Source of the DNA: Erwinia sp. E602
Lineage (GTDB): Bacteria > Pseudomonadota > Gammaproteobacteria > Enterobacterales > Enterobacteriaceae
Length of the DNA stretch: 64,000 nt
Direction: 5' to 3'
NCBI RefSeq assembly: GCF_018141005.1
Contig: NZ_CP046582.1
Coordinates: forward strand, 2,480,001-2,544,000
The notes beneath the pieces were generated by a model. It saw only the letters and a list, made by a program, of their open reading frames with translations, was not told the origin of the DNA and made no database searches. The position numbers and the translations under genes are program-made. Shown in pieces: positions 8,823-18,422 of this stretch (position 1 is the stretch's first letter; the number at the start of each line of letters is the position of its first letter).

Positions 8823-10457
8823 ATGCGCCCACTATTCATCACCCTGCTTCTCTGCCTGAGCGTGCTTAGCGCCCCGGCACGATCCGCAACGCCCGGCGAT
8901 ATTCGTCAGAGCGGCTTTGTCTATTGCGTTAACGGCATGATAAATACCTTTAACCCGCAGATGGCCAACAGTGGCCTGGTGGTGGATACCCTCGCCGCGC
9001 AGCTTTACGACCGCCTGCTGGACGTTGACCCCTATACCTACCGGCTGGTGCCGGAACTGGCGGCAAGCTGGGAAGTGCTGGACAACGGTGCCACCTACCG
9101 TTTTCACCTGCGGCAGAACGTGCCCTTCCAGAAAACCCGCTGGTTCACCCCCAGCCGGAAGATGAACGCCGACGACGTGGTGTTCAGCTTTGGGCGCATG
9201 TTTAACCGCCAGCACCCGTGGCATAACGTCAACGGCGGCAGCTACCCCTATTTCGACAGCCTGCAGTTCGCCGACGCGGTGCAGAGTGTGAAAAAAATCG
9301 ATAAATATACGGTTGAGTTTCGCCTGAACAGCCCGGATGCCTCGTTCCTCTGGCACCTTGCGACCCACTATGCGCCGGTGCTGTCGGCTGAGTACGCCGC
9401 GCGTCTGGACCAGACCGACCGCCAGGAGACGCTGGACCGCCAGCCGGTGGGCACCGGGCCGTTTATGCTTGAGGAGTATCGCGCCGGGCAGTATATCCGC
9501 CTGCAGCGTAATCCGGATTACTGGAAAGGCGTGCCGCGTATGCAGCAGGTGGTGGTCGACCTCGGTGCCGGCGGCACCGGGCGCCTGTCCAAACTGCTGA
9601 CCGGCGAGTGTGACGTGCTGGCCTATCCGGCGGCCAGCCAGCTGTCGATCCTGCGCGACGATCCGCGCCTGCGGCTGACGCTGCGCCCGGGTATGAGCAT
9701 CGCTTATCTGGCGTTTAACACCCGTAAAGCTCCGCTGGACCGGCCGGAGGTGCGCCAGGCGCTGGCGCTGGCGATCAATAATGAACGGTTGATGGAGTCA
9801 ATTTATTACGGCACCGCCGAGACCGCCGCGACGATCCTGCCGCGCGCCTCCTGGGCCTACGATAACGACGCCCGCGTCACGCCGTATAATCCGCAGGCCT
9901 CGCGCGAGGCGCTGAAGTCGCTGGGGGTGGAGGATCTGCACCTGACGCTGTGGGTCCCTTCCGCTTCGCAGGCGTGGAACCCCAGCCCGATGAAAACCGC
10001 CGAACTGCTGCAGGCCGACCTGGCGCAGGTGGGCGTTAAGGTCACCATCGTACAGGTCGAGGGGCGTTTTCAGGAAGCCCGGCTGATGGAGATGAATCAC
10101 GACCTGACGCTGACCGGCTGGGCCACCGACAGTAACGACCCGGACAGCTTCTTCCGCCCGCTGCTGAGCTGCGCGGCGATCGCCTCGCAGACCAACTACG
10201 CCCACTGGTGCAATTCCGGCTTCGACGAGCTGCTGCACAAGGCGCTGCTCTCACAACAGCTGGCGAACCGCATTGAATATTACGACCAGGCGCAGACGCT
10301 GCTCTCCCGCGAGCTGCCGGTGCTGCCGCTGGCCTACTCGCTGCGCCTGCAGGCCTATCGCTACGATATCAAAGGACTGGTACTGAGCCCGTTCGGCAAC
10401 GCCTCGTTTGCCGGCGTGTACCGTGAAGCTGACGGCGCAGAGGAGCACCCACGATGA
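8823..10457 (+). CDS. sapA: Periplasmic peptide-binding protein SapA
   Basis: Solute-binding protein of the SapABCDF ABC transporter, linked to antimicrobial-peptide resistance and, in E. coli, putrescine export. It has 544 residues (E. coli 547). A signal peptide covers about 1-21 ([15 protein letters not shown]), followed by an SBP_bac_5 domain (opening [18 protein letters not shown]). It opens a tightly packed operon: sapB begins 4 nt before its end. The ATG at 8823 is the only one that gives a full signal peptide. Confidence 0.96.
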   Translation: MRPLFITLLLCLSVLSAPARSATPGDIRQSGFVYCVNGMINTFNPQMANSGLVVDTLAAQLYDRLLDVDPYTYRLVPELAASWEVLDNGATYRFHLRQNVPFQKTRWFTPSRKMNADDVVFSFGRMFNRQHPWHNVNGGSYPYFDSLQFADAVQSVKKIDKYTVEFRLNSPDASFLWHLATHYAPVLSAEYAARLDQTDRQETLDRQPVGTGPFMLEEYRAGQYIRLQRNPDYWKGVPRMQQVVVDLGAGGTGRLSKLLTGECDVLAYPAASQLSILRDDPRLRLTLRPGMSIAYLAFNTRKAPLDRPEVRQALALAINNERLMESIYYGTAETAATILPRASWAYDNDARVTPYNPQASREALKSLGVEDLHLTLWVPSASQAWNPSPMKTAELLQADLAQVGVKVTIVQVEGRFQEARLMEMNHDLTLTGWATDSNDPDSFFRPLLSCAAIASQTNYAHWCNSGFDELLHKALLSQQLANRIEYYDQAQTLLSRELPVLPLAYSLRLQAYRYDIKGLVLSPFGNASFAGVYREADGAEEHPR

Positions 10458-11419
10458 TTATCTACACCCTGCGCCGGCTGGTGCTGTTCATGGTCACGCT
10501 GTTTATGCTGACGCTGGTCGGCTTCAGCCTCAGCTATTTTACCCCGCACGCCCCGCTGCAGGGCGCGTCGCTGTTTGACGCCTGGCTGTTCTGGTTTAAA
10601 GGCATCGTGCAGCTCGATTTTGGCGTCTCCAGCATTAACGGTCAGTCAATCAACCAGCAGCTGCGTGAGGTGTTTCCGGCCACCCTGGAGCTGTGCTTTA
10701 TGGCCTTTGCGCTGGCGATGCTGGTCGGCATCCCGCTGGGGATGGTCGCCGGGGTGATGCGCAACAAGTGGCAGGATAAGGCGATCAGCGCCGTGGCGCT
10801 GCTCGGTTTCTCGGTACCGGTGTTCTGGCTGGCGCTGCTGCTGACGCTGTTCTTCTCACTGAACCTGGGCTGGCTGCCGGTCTCCGGCCGTTTCGATCTG
10901 CTCTACCCGGTGCAGAACGTCACCGGCTTTGCGCTGATTGACGCCTGGCTGAGTGATTCGCCGTGGCGGCATGAGATGATCCTCAGCGCGCTGACCCATA
11001 TGGTGCTGCCGGTCACCGCGCTGGCGGTGGCCCCGACCACCGAAGTGATCCGCCTGCTGCGCATCAGCACCCGGGAAGTGATGGAGAAGAACTATGTCAA
11101 AGCCGCCGCCACTCGCGGTTTGTCCCTGTTCACCATTATCCGCCGCCACGTGCTGCATAACGCGGTGCCGCCGGTGATCCCGCGCCTCGGGCTGCAGTTC
11201 TCCACCATGCTGACGCTGGCGATGATCACCGAGATGGTGTTCAGCTGGCCCGGTCTCGGCCGCTGGCTGATCGGCGCCATCCGTCAGCAGGATTACGCCG
11301 CCATCTCCGCCGGCGTGATGGTGGTCGGTGCGCTGGTGATCGCCGTCAACGTGCTGGCCGATATTCTCGGTGCCATGCTGACGCCATTGAAGCATAAGGA
11401 GTGGTATGCCCAGCGATAA
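10454..11419 (+). CDS. sapB: ABC transporter permease SapB
   Basis: Inner-membrane permease of the DppB/OppB type, 321 residues, equal to E. coli. An N-terminal helix (residues 10-27) and five further helices are visible, with the EAA-loop segment KAAATRGLS at about 216-224 that docks onto the ATPase. Its ATG overlaps sapA by 4 nt and its end overlaps sapC by 14 nt. Confidence 0.96.
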   Translation: MIIYTLRRLVLFMVTLFMLTLVGFSLSYFTPHAPLQGASLFDAWLFWFKGIVQLDFGVSSINGQSINQQLREVFPATLELCFMAFALAMLVGIPLGMVAGVMRNKWQDKAISAVALLGFSVPVFWLALLLTLFFSLNLGWLPVSGRFDLLYPVQNVTGFALIDAWLSDSPWRHEMILSALTHMVLPVTALAVAPTTEVIRLLRISTREVMEKNYVKAAATRGLSLFTIIRRHVLHNAVPPVIPRLGLQFSTMLTLAMITEMVFSWPGLGRWLIGAIRQQDYAAISAGVMVVGALVIAVNVLADILGAMLTPLKHKEWYAQR

Positions 11420-12296
11420 CGTCTACTCTGAACAGCGTCAGCCCAGCCCGCTGCGTTACACCTGGGGGCTGTTCTACCGCGATACCACGGCGATGGTGGG
11501 CTTTTATGCCTTTATCGCGCTGCTGCTGCTGTGCCTGGCCGGCGGCCTGCTGGCCCCTTATGATATAGACCAGCAGTTTTTAGGCTTCCAGCTGCTGCCG
11601 CCGTCGTGGTCACACTACGGCGACGTGTCGTTTTTCCTCGGCACCGACGATCTCGGCCGCGACCTGCTGAGCCGGCTGTTAAGCGGTGCGGCACCCACCG
11701 TCGGTTCGGCGATACTGGTGACGCTGGCGGCGGCGTTCTGTGCCATGCTGCTGGGGGTGCTGGCCGGGCTGACCCGAGGTTTACGTTCGGCGGTGCTCAA
11801 CCATATCCTCGATACGCTGCTGTCGATCCCGTCGCTGCTGCTGGCAATTATCGTGGTGGCGTTTCTGGGTCCGCGTCTGGAGCATGCGCTGCTGGCGGTG
11901 TTCCTCGCGCTGCTGCCTCGGCTGGTGCGCGCCATTTACAGTGCGGTACACGACGAGCTGGAGAAAGAGTACGTGGTGGCGGCCCGGCTGGACGGTGCCA
12001 GCAGCCTCGATATACTCTGGCACGCTATCCTGCCGAATATTCTGGCACTGTTGATCACCGAATTTACCCGCGCGCTGTCGATGGCAATCCTCGACATTGC
12101 GGCCCTGGGCTTCCTCGATCTCGGCGCGCAGCTGCCCTCGCCGGAGTGGGGAGCAATGCTCGGCGATTCGCTGGAGCTGATCTACGTGGCCCCGTGGACG
12201 GTGATGCTGCCGGGCGCGGCGATTATGCTGAGCGTGCTGATCGTTAATCTGCTGGGTGACGGCATCCGCCGCGCCATCGTTGCGGGGGTGGAGTAA
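11406..12296 (+). CDS. sapC: ABC transporter permease SapC
   Basis: Second permease, DppC/OppC type, 296 residues as in E. coli. An OppC N-terminal helix (about 30-55) precedes the periplasmic segment [16 protein letters not shown], typical of this family. The permease domain with an EAA-like loop ([11 protein letters not shown]) follows. It forms the membrane channel with SapB; overlaps on both sides imply coupled translation. Confidence 0.96.
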   Translation: MPSDNVYSEQRQPSPLRYTWGLFYRDTTAMVGFYAFIALLLLCLAGGLLAPYDIDQQFLGFQLLPPSWSHYGDVSFFLGTDDLGRDLLSRLLSGAAPTVGSAILVTLAAAFCAMLLGVLAGLTRGLRSAVLNHILDTLLSIPSLLLAIIVVAFLGPRLEHALLAVFLALLPRLVRAIYSAVHDELEKEYVVAARLDGASSLDILWHAILPNILALLITEFTRALSMAILDIAALGFLDLGAQLPSPEWGAMLGDSLELIYVAPWTVMLPGAAIMLSVLIVNLLGDGIRRAIVAGVE

Positions 12297-13291
12297 TGCC
12301 GCTACTGGACATTCGTAATCTGACCATTGAGTTTATGACCGCTGACGGCCCGGTGAAGGCGGTGGACCGCGTCAGCATCACCCTGACGGAAGGCGAGATC
12401 CGCGGCCTGGTCGGCGAGTCGGGTTCAGGGAAAAGCCTGATTGCCAAGGCGATCTGCGGCGTGACCAAAGACAACTGGCGGGTAACGGCGGACCGCATGC
12501 GCTTTGACGATATCGACCTGCTGCACCTGTCGCCGCGCGAGCGGCGTAAGATCATTGGTCACAATATTTCGATGATTTTTCAGGAGCCACAGTCGTGCCT
12601 CGATCCGTCAGCACGCGTCGGCACCCAGATTAAGCAGGCCATTCCCGGCTGGACCTGGAAAGGCCGCTGGTATCAGCGCTTCCGCTGGCGTCACCGCCGC
12701 GCCATCGAGCTGCTGCACCGGGTGGGCATTAAAGATCATAAAGACATCATGCGCAGCTACCCTTATGAGATCACCGAGGGGGAGTGCCAGAAGGTGATGA
12801 TCGCCATTGCGCTGGCCAACCAGCCGCGCCTGCTGATCGCCGACGAGCCCACTAACGCCATGGAGCCGACCACTCAGGCGCAGATTTTCCGCCTGCTGAC
12901 GCGGCTTAATCAGAATAACAACACCACCATTTTGCTGATCAGCCACGACCTGCAGATGCTCAGCCAGTGGGCCGACCGCATCAACGTGATGTACTGCGGG
13001 CAGACGGTGGAGTCGGCGGCCAGCGACGCGCTGATCGCCGCGCCGCATCACCCTTATACCCAGGCGCTGATCCGTGCCATGCCTGACTTTGGCCGCGCGC
13101 TGCCGCACAAAAGCCGCCTGAATACCCTGCCGGGCGCGATCCCGTCGCTGGAACACCTGCCGATCGGCTGCCGGCTGGGGCCGCGCTGCCCCTATGCGCA
13201 GAAAACCTGCATCGCCACGCCGCGGCTCAGCGGGCCGAAGGCCCACCTGTTTGCCTGCCACTTCCCGCTGAATATGGAGAGCCAGCCATGA
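12296..13291 (+). CDS. sapD: ABC transporter ATPase SapD
   Basis: ATP-binding subunit, 331 residues (E. coli 330). Walker A is GESGSGKS. The usual LSGGQ signature is replaced by TEGECQ, and the segment after Walker B ([11 protein letters not shown]) carries N-A-M-E in place of the usual D-loop; this divergence is shared by E. coli SapD and is not a defect of this copy. A C-terminal oligopeptide-ABC cysteine motif ([14 protein letters not shown]) is present. E. coli SapD also supports Trk potassium uptake. The ATG overlaps sapC by 1 nt and the end overlaps sapF by 4 nt. Confidence 0.96.
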   Translation: MPLLDIRNLTIEFMTADGPVKAVDRVSITLTEGEIRGLVGESGSGKSLIAKAICGVTKDNWRVTADRMRFDDIDLLHLSPRERRKIIGHNISMIFQEPQSCLDPSARVGTQIKQAIPGWTWKGRWYQRFRWRHRRAIELLHRVGIKDHKDIMRSYPYEITEGECQKVMIAIALANQPRLLIADEPTNAMEPTTQAQIFRLLTRLNQNNNTTILLISHDLQMLSQWADRINVMYCGQTVESAASDALIAAPHHPYTQALIRAMPDFGRALPHKSRLNTLPGAIPSLEHLPIGCRLGPRCPYAQKTCIATPRLSGPKAHLFACHFPLNMESQP

Positions 13292-14094
13292 GTGAAACGC
13301 TGCTGGAAGTGCGCGGGCTGAGTAAAACCTGGCGCTACCGCACCGGCCTGTTCCATCGTCAGCACGTTGAGGCGGTGAAGGCGGTCAGCTTTACGCTGCG
13401 CGAGCGGCAAACGCTGGCGATTATCGGCGAAAACGGCTCCGGTAAGTCGACGCTGGCGAAGATGCTCAGCGGCATGGTCGCCCCGAGCACCGGACAGATC
13501 CTGATCGACGGGCACCCGCTGGAGTTCGGCGACTATGGCTATCGCAGCCAGCGCATCCGCATGATTTTTCAGGACCCGTCCACCTCGCTGAACCCGCGTC
13601 AGCGCATCAGTCAGATCCTTGACTTACCCCTGCGGCTGAACACCGAGCTGGACGCCGACGCGCGGGAGAAACGCATTATCGCCACCCTGCGCCAGGTCGG
13701 GCTGCTGCGCGACCACGCCGCCTATTATCCGCATATGCTGGCACCGGGTCAGCAGCAACGCGTTGGCCTGGCGCGTGCGCTGATCCTGCAGCCGCAGGTG
13801 ATCGTGGCCGATGAGGCGCTGGCGTCGCTGGATATGTCGATGCGCTCACAGCTGATTAACCTGATGCTTGAGCTGCAGCAGAAACACGGCATCGCCTATA
13901 TCTACGTTACCCAGCATCTGGGGATGATGAAGCATATCAGCGACCAGCTGCTGGTGATGCATCAGGGGGAGGTGGTGGAGCGCGGCAGCACCGCCGACGT
14001 GCTGGCCTGCCCGATGCACGAACAAACCAAACGCCTGATCTCCAGCCACTTTGGTGAAGCGTTAACCGCTGACGCCTGGCGTAAAGACCGCTGA
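13288..14094 (+). CDS. sapF: ABC transporter ATPase SapF
   Basis: Second ATPase of the Sap transporter, 268 residues as in E. coli. Walker A is GENGSGKS, the signature is degenerate (LAPGQQQR), Walker B is VIVADEA and the H-loop is QH rather than SH (YVTQHLG). It ends the sap operon. In E. coli fabI follows downstream; here the next gene is yciW after 244 nt, in which I see no gene. Confidence 0.96.
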   Translation: MSETLLEVRGLSKTWRYRTGLFHRQHVEAVKAVSFTLRERQTLAIIGENGSGKSTLAKMLSGMVAPSTGQILIDGHPLEFGDYGYRSQRIRMIFQDPSTSLNPRQRISQILDLPLRLNTELDADAREKRIIATLRQVGLLRDHAAYYPHMLAPGQQQRVGLARALILQPQVIVADEALASLDMSMRSQLINLMLELQQKHGIAYIYVTQHLGMMKHISDQLLVMHQGEVVERGSTADVLACPMHEQTKRLISSHFGEALTADAWRKDR

Positions 14095-14338
14095 TCTGAC
14101 GGGCGGTCGCCGCTGGCTGCCCGACTTACTGTACCGCCTGTACCTCGCCTTCCCCACTTTCCGTCCTTCTGTCTGCCTGCATGCGTCTGCCTTATAGCTA
14201 TCCGCTATTTGTTAGCACCGATCATTATTTCGTTCGCCAGCCGGCTTAGGTCAGGATACTGAAGCCATTCAGACCCGCCGCCGCGTCGTGCCCTTCACCA
14301 CCACGGCAGCGGGTCAGTTAACTCAACAAGGACTGATC

Positions 14339-15472
14339 ATGGAACAACGCCGCCTTCCCGGCAACAGCCAGTGGTATCATGAAACCCAGACCAGCCTGCC
14401 CACGCAGCGCGCGCCGCTGGTGCCTGAAGCTGCCAACGTTGAAGACCGTTTTCTGCTTGGTCTTGGGCAGCAGGCGAACGGCGAACTGAATACCCTTCTG
14501 CAACGGGCAGAACCGGTGATGCACGCCTCACGGGATCTTTACCCGCTGCTGTTCCCCGACCTGCTGAACACCAGCCTGACCCATACGCTCACCCTCTATG
14601 ACCGGTTATGTACCGCGCTGACCGTGGCGCAGGTTGCCGGTGTGCAGCGTTTGTGCAACCACTATGCGGCGCGGCTGAACCCACTGCCGGGCCCGGACTC
14701 CTCACGCGAAAGCAACCGCCGTCTGACGCAGATCACCGAGTATGCCCGCCAGCTGGCCGGGCAGCCGACGCTGATCGATGCCGCCGCGCTGCAGCGGCTG
14801 GACGACGCGGGCCTGACCGCGCCGGATATCGTTACCTTCAACCAGATTATCGGCTTTGTCTGCTGGCAGGCGCGGGTGGTGGCTGGCATTCATGCATTCA
14901 TGGCGCTGCCGGTGCGCTGGATCCCGGGCGTTGCCGTGCCGCCAGATGCCGATGCGTCCTGCCTTCAACCCGGCGACTGGCAGCCTGCCCTGCCGCCGCT
15001 GGAGCCACGCTATGCGGCGGCGGATCAGCTGGTGGCCATTAACAGCAGCGCGCCGCTGGGGCTGCCGGAGGCCGCCTGCTGGCTGTTTGCACACGACGGC
15101 AGGGTGCTTTCCGGCTGGAGCGCGCTGCTGGCGGCGCTGGCGGCGTCACAGCAAACGGCAGAAACACGGTTGGCGGCAGCCGTGGCATCACGCATCAACG
15201 GCAGCGCCGGCTGCTTTTACCGCTACCCTGAAGGCGCGTTGCGCGATGCGCTGGCCGAAGGCGTGGATCGGGCGCTGCACTTAGCCACACCGGTTGAACA
15301 GGCGGTGATTAACCTGGCCGCCCAGCTGACACGTTCCCCGGAGCGCTTCAGCGCTGCACATCTGCAGCCGCTGCGCGACGCCGGATTAAGCGATGGCCGG
15401 GTGTTAGCGGCGGTATTAAGCGCGGCGGCAGCCAGCTGGGGCAACCGGCTGATGCAGGGGTTGGGTTTATAA
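14339..15472 (+). CDS. yciW: YciW, CMD/AhpD-like predicted oxidoreductase
   Basis: Protein of the carboxymuconolactone-decarboxylase/AhpD-like superfamily, 377 residues (E. coli YciW about 375). The start at 14339 (MEQRRLPGNSQWYHETQ) has AAGGA 8 nt upstream and begins as E. coli YciW does; the longer open frame from 14288 has no ribosome site. The protein is alanine- and leucine-rich, with a first-half segment SHTL-like helix bundle and WQARVVAGIHAFMAL near 197-211. E. coli yciW lies in the CysB regulon and is linked to thiosulfate/cysteine metabolism; that link is only by homology here. fabI and ycjD, its E. coli neighbours, are missing. Confidence 0.85.
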   Translation: MEQRRLPGNSQWYHETQTSLPTQRAPLVPEAANVEDRFLLGLGQQANGELNTLLQRAEPVMHASRDLYPLLFPDLLNTSLTHTLTLYDRLCTALTVAQVAGVQRLCNHYAARLNPLPGPDSSRESNRRLTQITEYARQLAGQPTLIDAAALQRLDDAGLTAPDIVTFNQIIGFVCWQARVVAGIHAFMALPVRWIPGVAVPPDADASCLQPGDWQPALPPLEPRYAAADQLVAINSSAPLGLPEAACWLFAHDGRVLSGWSALLAALAASQQTAETRLAAAVASRINGSAGCFYRYPEGALRDALAEGVDRALHLATPVEQAVINLAAQLTRSPERFSAAHLQPLRDAGLSDGRVLAAVLSAAAASWGNRLMQGLGL

Positions 15473-15478
15473 TTTTTA

Positions 15479-15582
15479 CTCAGTTCGCGACGCAAATACC
15501 CGTCATTAAGTCCGGGAGTATATTCCTGTCGTACTTCTCTGCTAACTGAGTTGGGTATATCTCTCAGACTTACTCGAACTGA
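15479..15582. other. Structured non-coding element after yciW
   Basis: The segment starts with ACTCAGTTCG. Its first half can pair with AACTGAGT at 15544-15551 (8 bp), and TCAGTTCG can instead pair with CGAACTGA at 15575-15582, directly against the terminator stem that follows. ATACCC (about 15497) and GGGTAT (about 15554) also pair. These two mutually exclusive folds recall an attenuator, a small RNA or a small mobile element with inverted ends; nothing distinguishes them here. Confidence 0.4.
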
Positions 15583-15612
15583 AAGGAGCACCATGATGCT
15601 CCTTTCATTTTA
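15581..15612 (+). terminator. Intrinsic terminator after yciW
   Basis: Perfect 10-bp stem GAAAGGAGCA/TGCTCCTTTC with a 6-nt loop (15581-15606), followed by ATTTTAT. It would end yciW or a small RNA beginning inside the preceding element. Confidence 0.8.
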
Positions 15613-16244
15613 TGCAGGAACTGGAATACACGGCTATTAATCGTCAAGTTATGCATGGTTTAGCAGCCCTGTGCCGCTCAGGGCCGACGAAACTTGTATC
15701 AATCTTTGACTTAAAGACAGAGAGCCACCCCCAATGCCCTTTCCAATCGAATTCTTCAGCACGCCTTAAAAAAGAATAAAATATCGCAACACTCCATTCC
15801 CACCTATTACGACAACCAAAAAAACCTTAAACAGGTGCAACCACAAGCCTTTTAACAACAGCACTTCCGCAACGTGACAATCACATTTAAATGCCTTATC
15901 ATGGCTCATAAAAATGCATAATGTGATTTTAATTTAATTCAGAATTTCGCGTATTAATAACGATCAACATACAACTTTAATCACAGAGGACGTGAATAGA
16001 ATTTTAATAACTTGCTCTTAAAGTCGCTTCATCTGGTCGTTTAACCACCCCACATGCAGCAAGATATTCAGTACACCGGTAGGCAGGTCAAAGCCCATAA
16101 GTGTTGATTAAAAATAAATCAAGAACAATGATGACATCTATCTACAATGTATAACCATTTTTCTATGGAAGCAATTTTTTCGGTTACCTCTCCACGATTC
16201 CAACAGAAAAAAATTTAACATTTTGAAAAAGATAAGGATATCAA
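15613..16244. other. AT-rich intergenic stretch upstream of adhesin gene
   Basis: No gene is supported here. The base composition falls sharply in GC compared with flanking genes, with many A/T runs and near-neutral codon signal in all frames. The stretch ends in AAGATAAGGATATCAA, the ribosome site of the next gene. It looks like acquired DNA and is the sort of sequence H-NS would bind. Confidence 0.5.
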
Positions 16245-17039
16245 ATGCAATACATTAAAAAAATCAGAGGTGGGCTCTTATCCCTCATTTTAGTGACAAC
16301 CCCAGCATTAACTAAACCCGTCAACTATTCCCAATGGCCAAAAACCCCATTAAATATAACAACAACCTTCATGAAAAGGTCTAACGATCACTGGTTAATG
16401 AATATAACTAATATAACTTTAAATTATGACACCTCCAGAAAAATATGCCCCAGAACAGGCTGCACACTCTACATCTATGATGAAAAAGCAGGTCCGATCT
16501 TGTTTTTAAACCTCACCAGCCTCACTCAACACCGATCATGGGAGTCGGCTTCATCGGTCGCCGCAGAGTTACATGGTTTTTCGCAACAATTCTATAACCC
16601 TGATCTCGGCGGTGATTACACCGTTCATTTCGAATTAAATTATATAGGCGGTAAAGAAACGCTCGAAATTATAAATGGAAAACTACCACCAACAAAAAAC
16701 AGTTGCAGTATCCGTGAAAAAAGTTATGTACTGGACCATAAAACTCTACCTGCAGATAATCTTAACGGCAACACTACATCGCTAACGGCTAATATCAGCT
16801 GCGAACTACCTGCCTCCGTTACGATAACAGCGTCAGATAACGCTGGTTTGAGCAAAATAAACCTGGCGCCGGGGCTGGGTGCAAGACTAAAAATCAACAG
16901 CAGAGACGGTGCAGACGGCGTTCAGGTCAATAATCAGAAAGAGATCTCTTTTACACTCTCTTCAACGCTGGAAAATACCTCTGCCATCTCAGCTGGTGAT
17001 TATAAAAGCTCAGGGATCCTTAAAATTGAATTCCAGTAG
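16245..17039 (+). CDS. Orphan fimbrial adhesin-like protein
   Basis: 264-residue secreted protein with a signal peptide (about 1-23, ending TPALTK). It has two apparent halves: an N-terminal domain (about 24-150) with the paired cysteines CPRTGC, suited to a lectin-like tip domain, and a C-terminal pilin-like domain (about 155-264) beginning NSCSI with a second cysteine at NISCEL and ending in alternating residues, ILKIEFQ, like a donor-strand-accepting pilin. Architecture suggests a two-domain fimbrial tip adhesin (MrpH/PapG-like). No usher, chaperone or major pilin is next to it. Codon use is AT-rich, unlike neighbours, indicating transfer. Ligand unknown. Confidence 0.6.
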   Translation: MQYIKKIRGGLLSLILVTTPALTKPVNYSQWPKTPLNITTTFMKRSNDHWLMNITNITLNYDTSRKICPRTGCTLYIYDEKAGPILFLNLTSLTQHRSWESASSVAAELHGFSQQFYNPDLGGDYTVHFELNYIGGKETLEIINGKLPPTKNSCSIREKSYVLDHKTLPADNLNGNTTSLTANISCELPASVTITASDNAGLSKINLAPGLGARLKINSRDGADGVQVNNQKEISFTLSSTLENTSAISAGDYKSSGILKIEFQ

Positions 17040-17080
17040 TCATTACTTTCATTTTTAAATTGATGGTAACTGAATGAGGT

Positions 17081-17971
17081 TCAAACTGATCCACGCACCG
17101 CATCAAAAAAGTGCTGCGCCAGCGGCGTAGCGCGTCCGGGTTCAGCAATAACAATGGCGGCCTGCCGTGACATCGGCGGTACGCTTATAACCCGGCGCTG
17201 CAGTTCTCCGGTCATACCTGGCAGCAATTGCCCCACCGGAGAGAGCAGGCAGCCCAACCCGACCTGGGTTGCCTGCAACAGCTGAAACACCGAGGTGGTT
17301 TCCAGTACCACCCTTGGCGTTACACCGGCCTCGCGGAAGTGTCCATCAAGATAGCGGCGGAAATAGCGCGTGGGTTCGGCCAGGCACAGCGGTACACCAG
17401 CCAGTCCACCCAGCGTCAGCGGCTCGTTCCCCATCAGCTGTGGAAACTGCTGTGGGTGGTACAGCAACTCTACGCCCTTATCCGCCACCCGCTCCGCCTG
17501 AAAATGCAGTTCACGTAACGTCGCCAGCTCGAAGAAACCGATGCCTGCATCTACGGTGTGGCTGTTCAGCGCCTCAAGCAGCTGATCGGCGCTGAGCACC
17601 GCCACGCGATAATCCAGCTGCGGGTAGCGGCCGCTGACCGCCTTTAGCAGTTCCGGCAGCGAAATGCTGCACTGCGGCACCACGCCAATGCGCAGCGTGC
17701 CGCTGACGCCGTGCTTCAGTGATTCCACCTCCAGCTTCAGCCCCTGATAGACGGAAACCATCTCACGCGCCCAGGCCAGCACCCGCTCCCCCTCCGGCGT
17801 AAATCCGTCAAAGTTGTTGCTGCGGTTAATCAGCGACAGCCCCAGCTCGCGCTCCAGATTTTTCAGGCGCATAGAGAGCGTTGGCTGGCTGACAAAGCTG
17901 GCCTCGGCGGCGCGGCCAAAGTGGCGCTCGCGCTCAAGATTGACAAGGTAGGTTAATTGCTTGATGTCCAA
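17081..17971 (-). CDS. LysR-type transcriptional regulator
   Basis: 296 residues with an N-terminal winged helix-turn-helix (about 1-60: RHFGRAAEASFVSQPTLSMRLKNLE) and a C-terminal substrate-binding domain starting near LRIGVVPQ (about 92). It is convergent with the adhesin-like gene and divergent from the DUF2158 gene, which it may regulate. I do not recognise a specific orthologue; the signal molecule is unknown. Confidence 0.9.
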   Translation of the reverse strand: MDIKQLTYLVNLERERHFGRAAEASFVSQPTLSMRLKNLERELGLSLINRSNNFDGFTPEGERVLAWAREMVSVYQGLKLEVESLKHGVSGTLRIGVVPQCSISLPELLKAVSGRYPQLDYRVAVLSADQLLEALNSHTVDAGIGFFELATLRELHFQAERVADKGVELLYHPQQFPQLMGNEPLTLGGLAGVPLCLAEPTRYFRRYLDGHFREAGVTPRVVLETTSVFQLLQATQVGLGCLLSPVGQLLPGMTGELQRRVISVPPMSRQAAIVIAEPGRATPLAQHFFDAVRGSV

Positions 17972-18053
17972 TGCGTCGGGCTTCCTGAATAATTCATCGG
18001 GCTTACGGACTTTAACGGCTGGTGGGCGAAGTTATCGCCAGCTGACGACAATT

Positions 18054-18083
18054 TTGCGGGACGGATAAATACGTTGCTATAGT
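18054..18083 (+). promoter_or_regulatory. Likely sigma-70 promoter of the DUF2158 gene
   Basis: TTGCGG, an 18-nt spacer and TATAGT, followed within the leader by a perfect inverted repeat AACCGA-N7-TCGGTT (18085-18103) just before the AAGGAG ribosome site. The repeat could be an operator or a leader hairpin. Confidence 0.5.
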
Positions 18084-18119
18084 TAACCGACATTTTATCG
18101 GTTTTTTAAGGAGAGAGAC

Positions 18120-18299
18120 ATGTTTAAAGCAGGTGATTTCGTTCAAGGCAAAACCGGCGGCCCGAAAATGGTGGTGCTGGCCGTTCACGGCGACACGCTT
18201 AGCTGCGCGCGCGCCAGCGACGCAGAAAAAAAACCGTTCGATGTCGCGGTGGATAGCGTTAATCTTTACCACGAAGACGGCGATTTCGGCGTTTGCTGA
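18120..18299 (+). CDS. Small DUF2158 protein (YodC-like)
   Basis: 59-residue cytosolic protein, MFKAGDFVQGKTGGPKMVV..., matching the DUF2158 pattern of a beta-barrel-like small fold: GD-V--K-GGP-M-V followed by a cysteine strand (LSCARA) and a second strand with CF/VD motifs. E. coli YodC belongs to the same family. The ATG is preceded by AAGGAG at ideal spacing. Function unknown. It is divergent from the LysR gene. Confidence 0.75.
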   Translation: MFKAGDFVQGKTGGPKMVVLAVHGDTLSCARASDAEKKPFDVAVDSVNLYHEDGDFGVC

Positions 18300-18422
18300 T
18301 CGCCAGACCAGTCGGCGCAGGCCCCACAGACCGGCGCACTCAGTGAGCTGCCTGTGAGACGCGTTCGATAACCGCCGATAGCCGATAGCGTAAAGACCTC
18401 TACCGACAGGCGGTGTAATGGA

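Noticed and set aside
15223..15594. Minus-strand open frame opposite the end of yciW
   Set aside because: It lies mostly inside yciW in the antisense direction; the rest is the structured element, and there is no ribosome site.
15890..15930. GTGA...TCAC pairs in the AT-rich region read as a CRP site
   Set aside because: Spacing and flanks do not fit; likely chance in AT-rich DNA.
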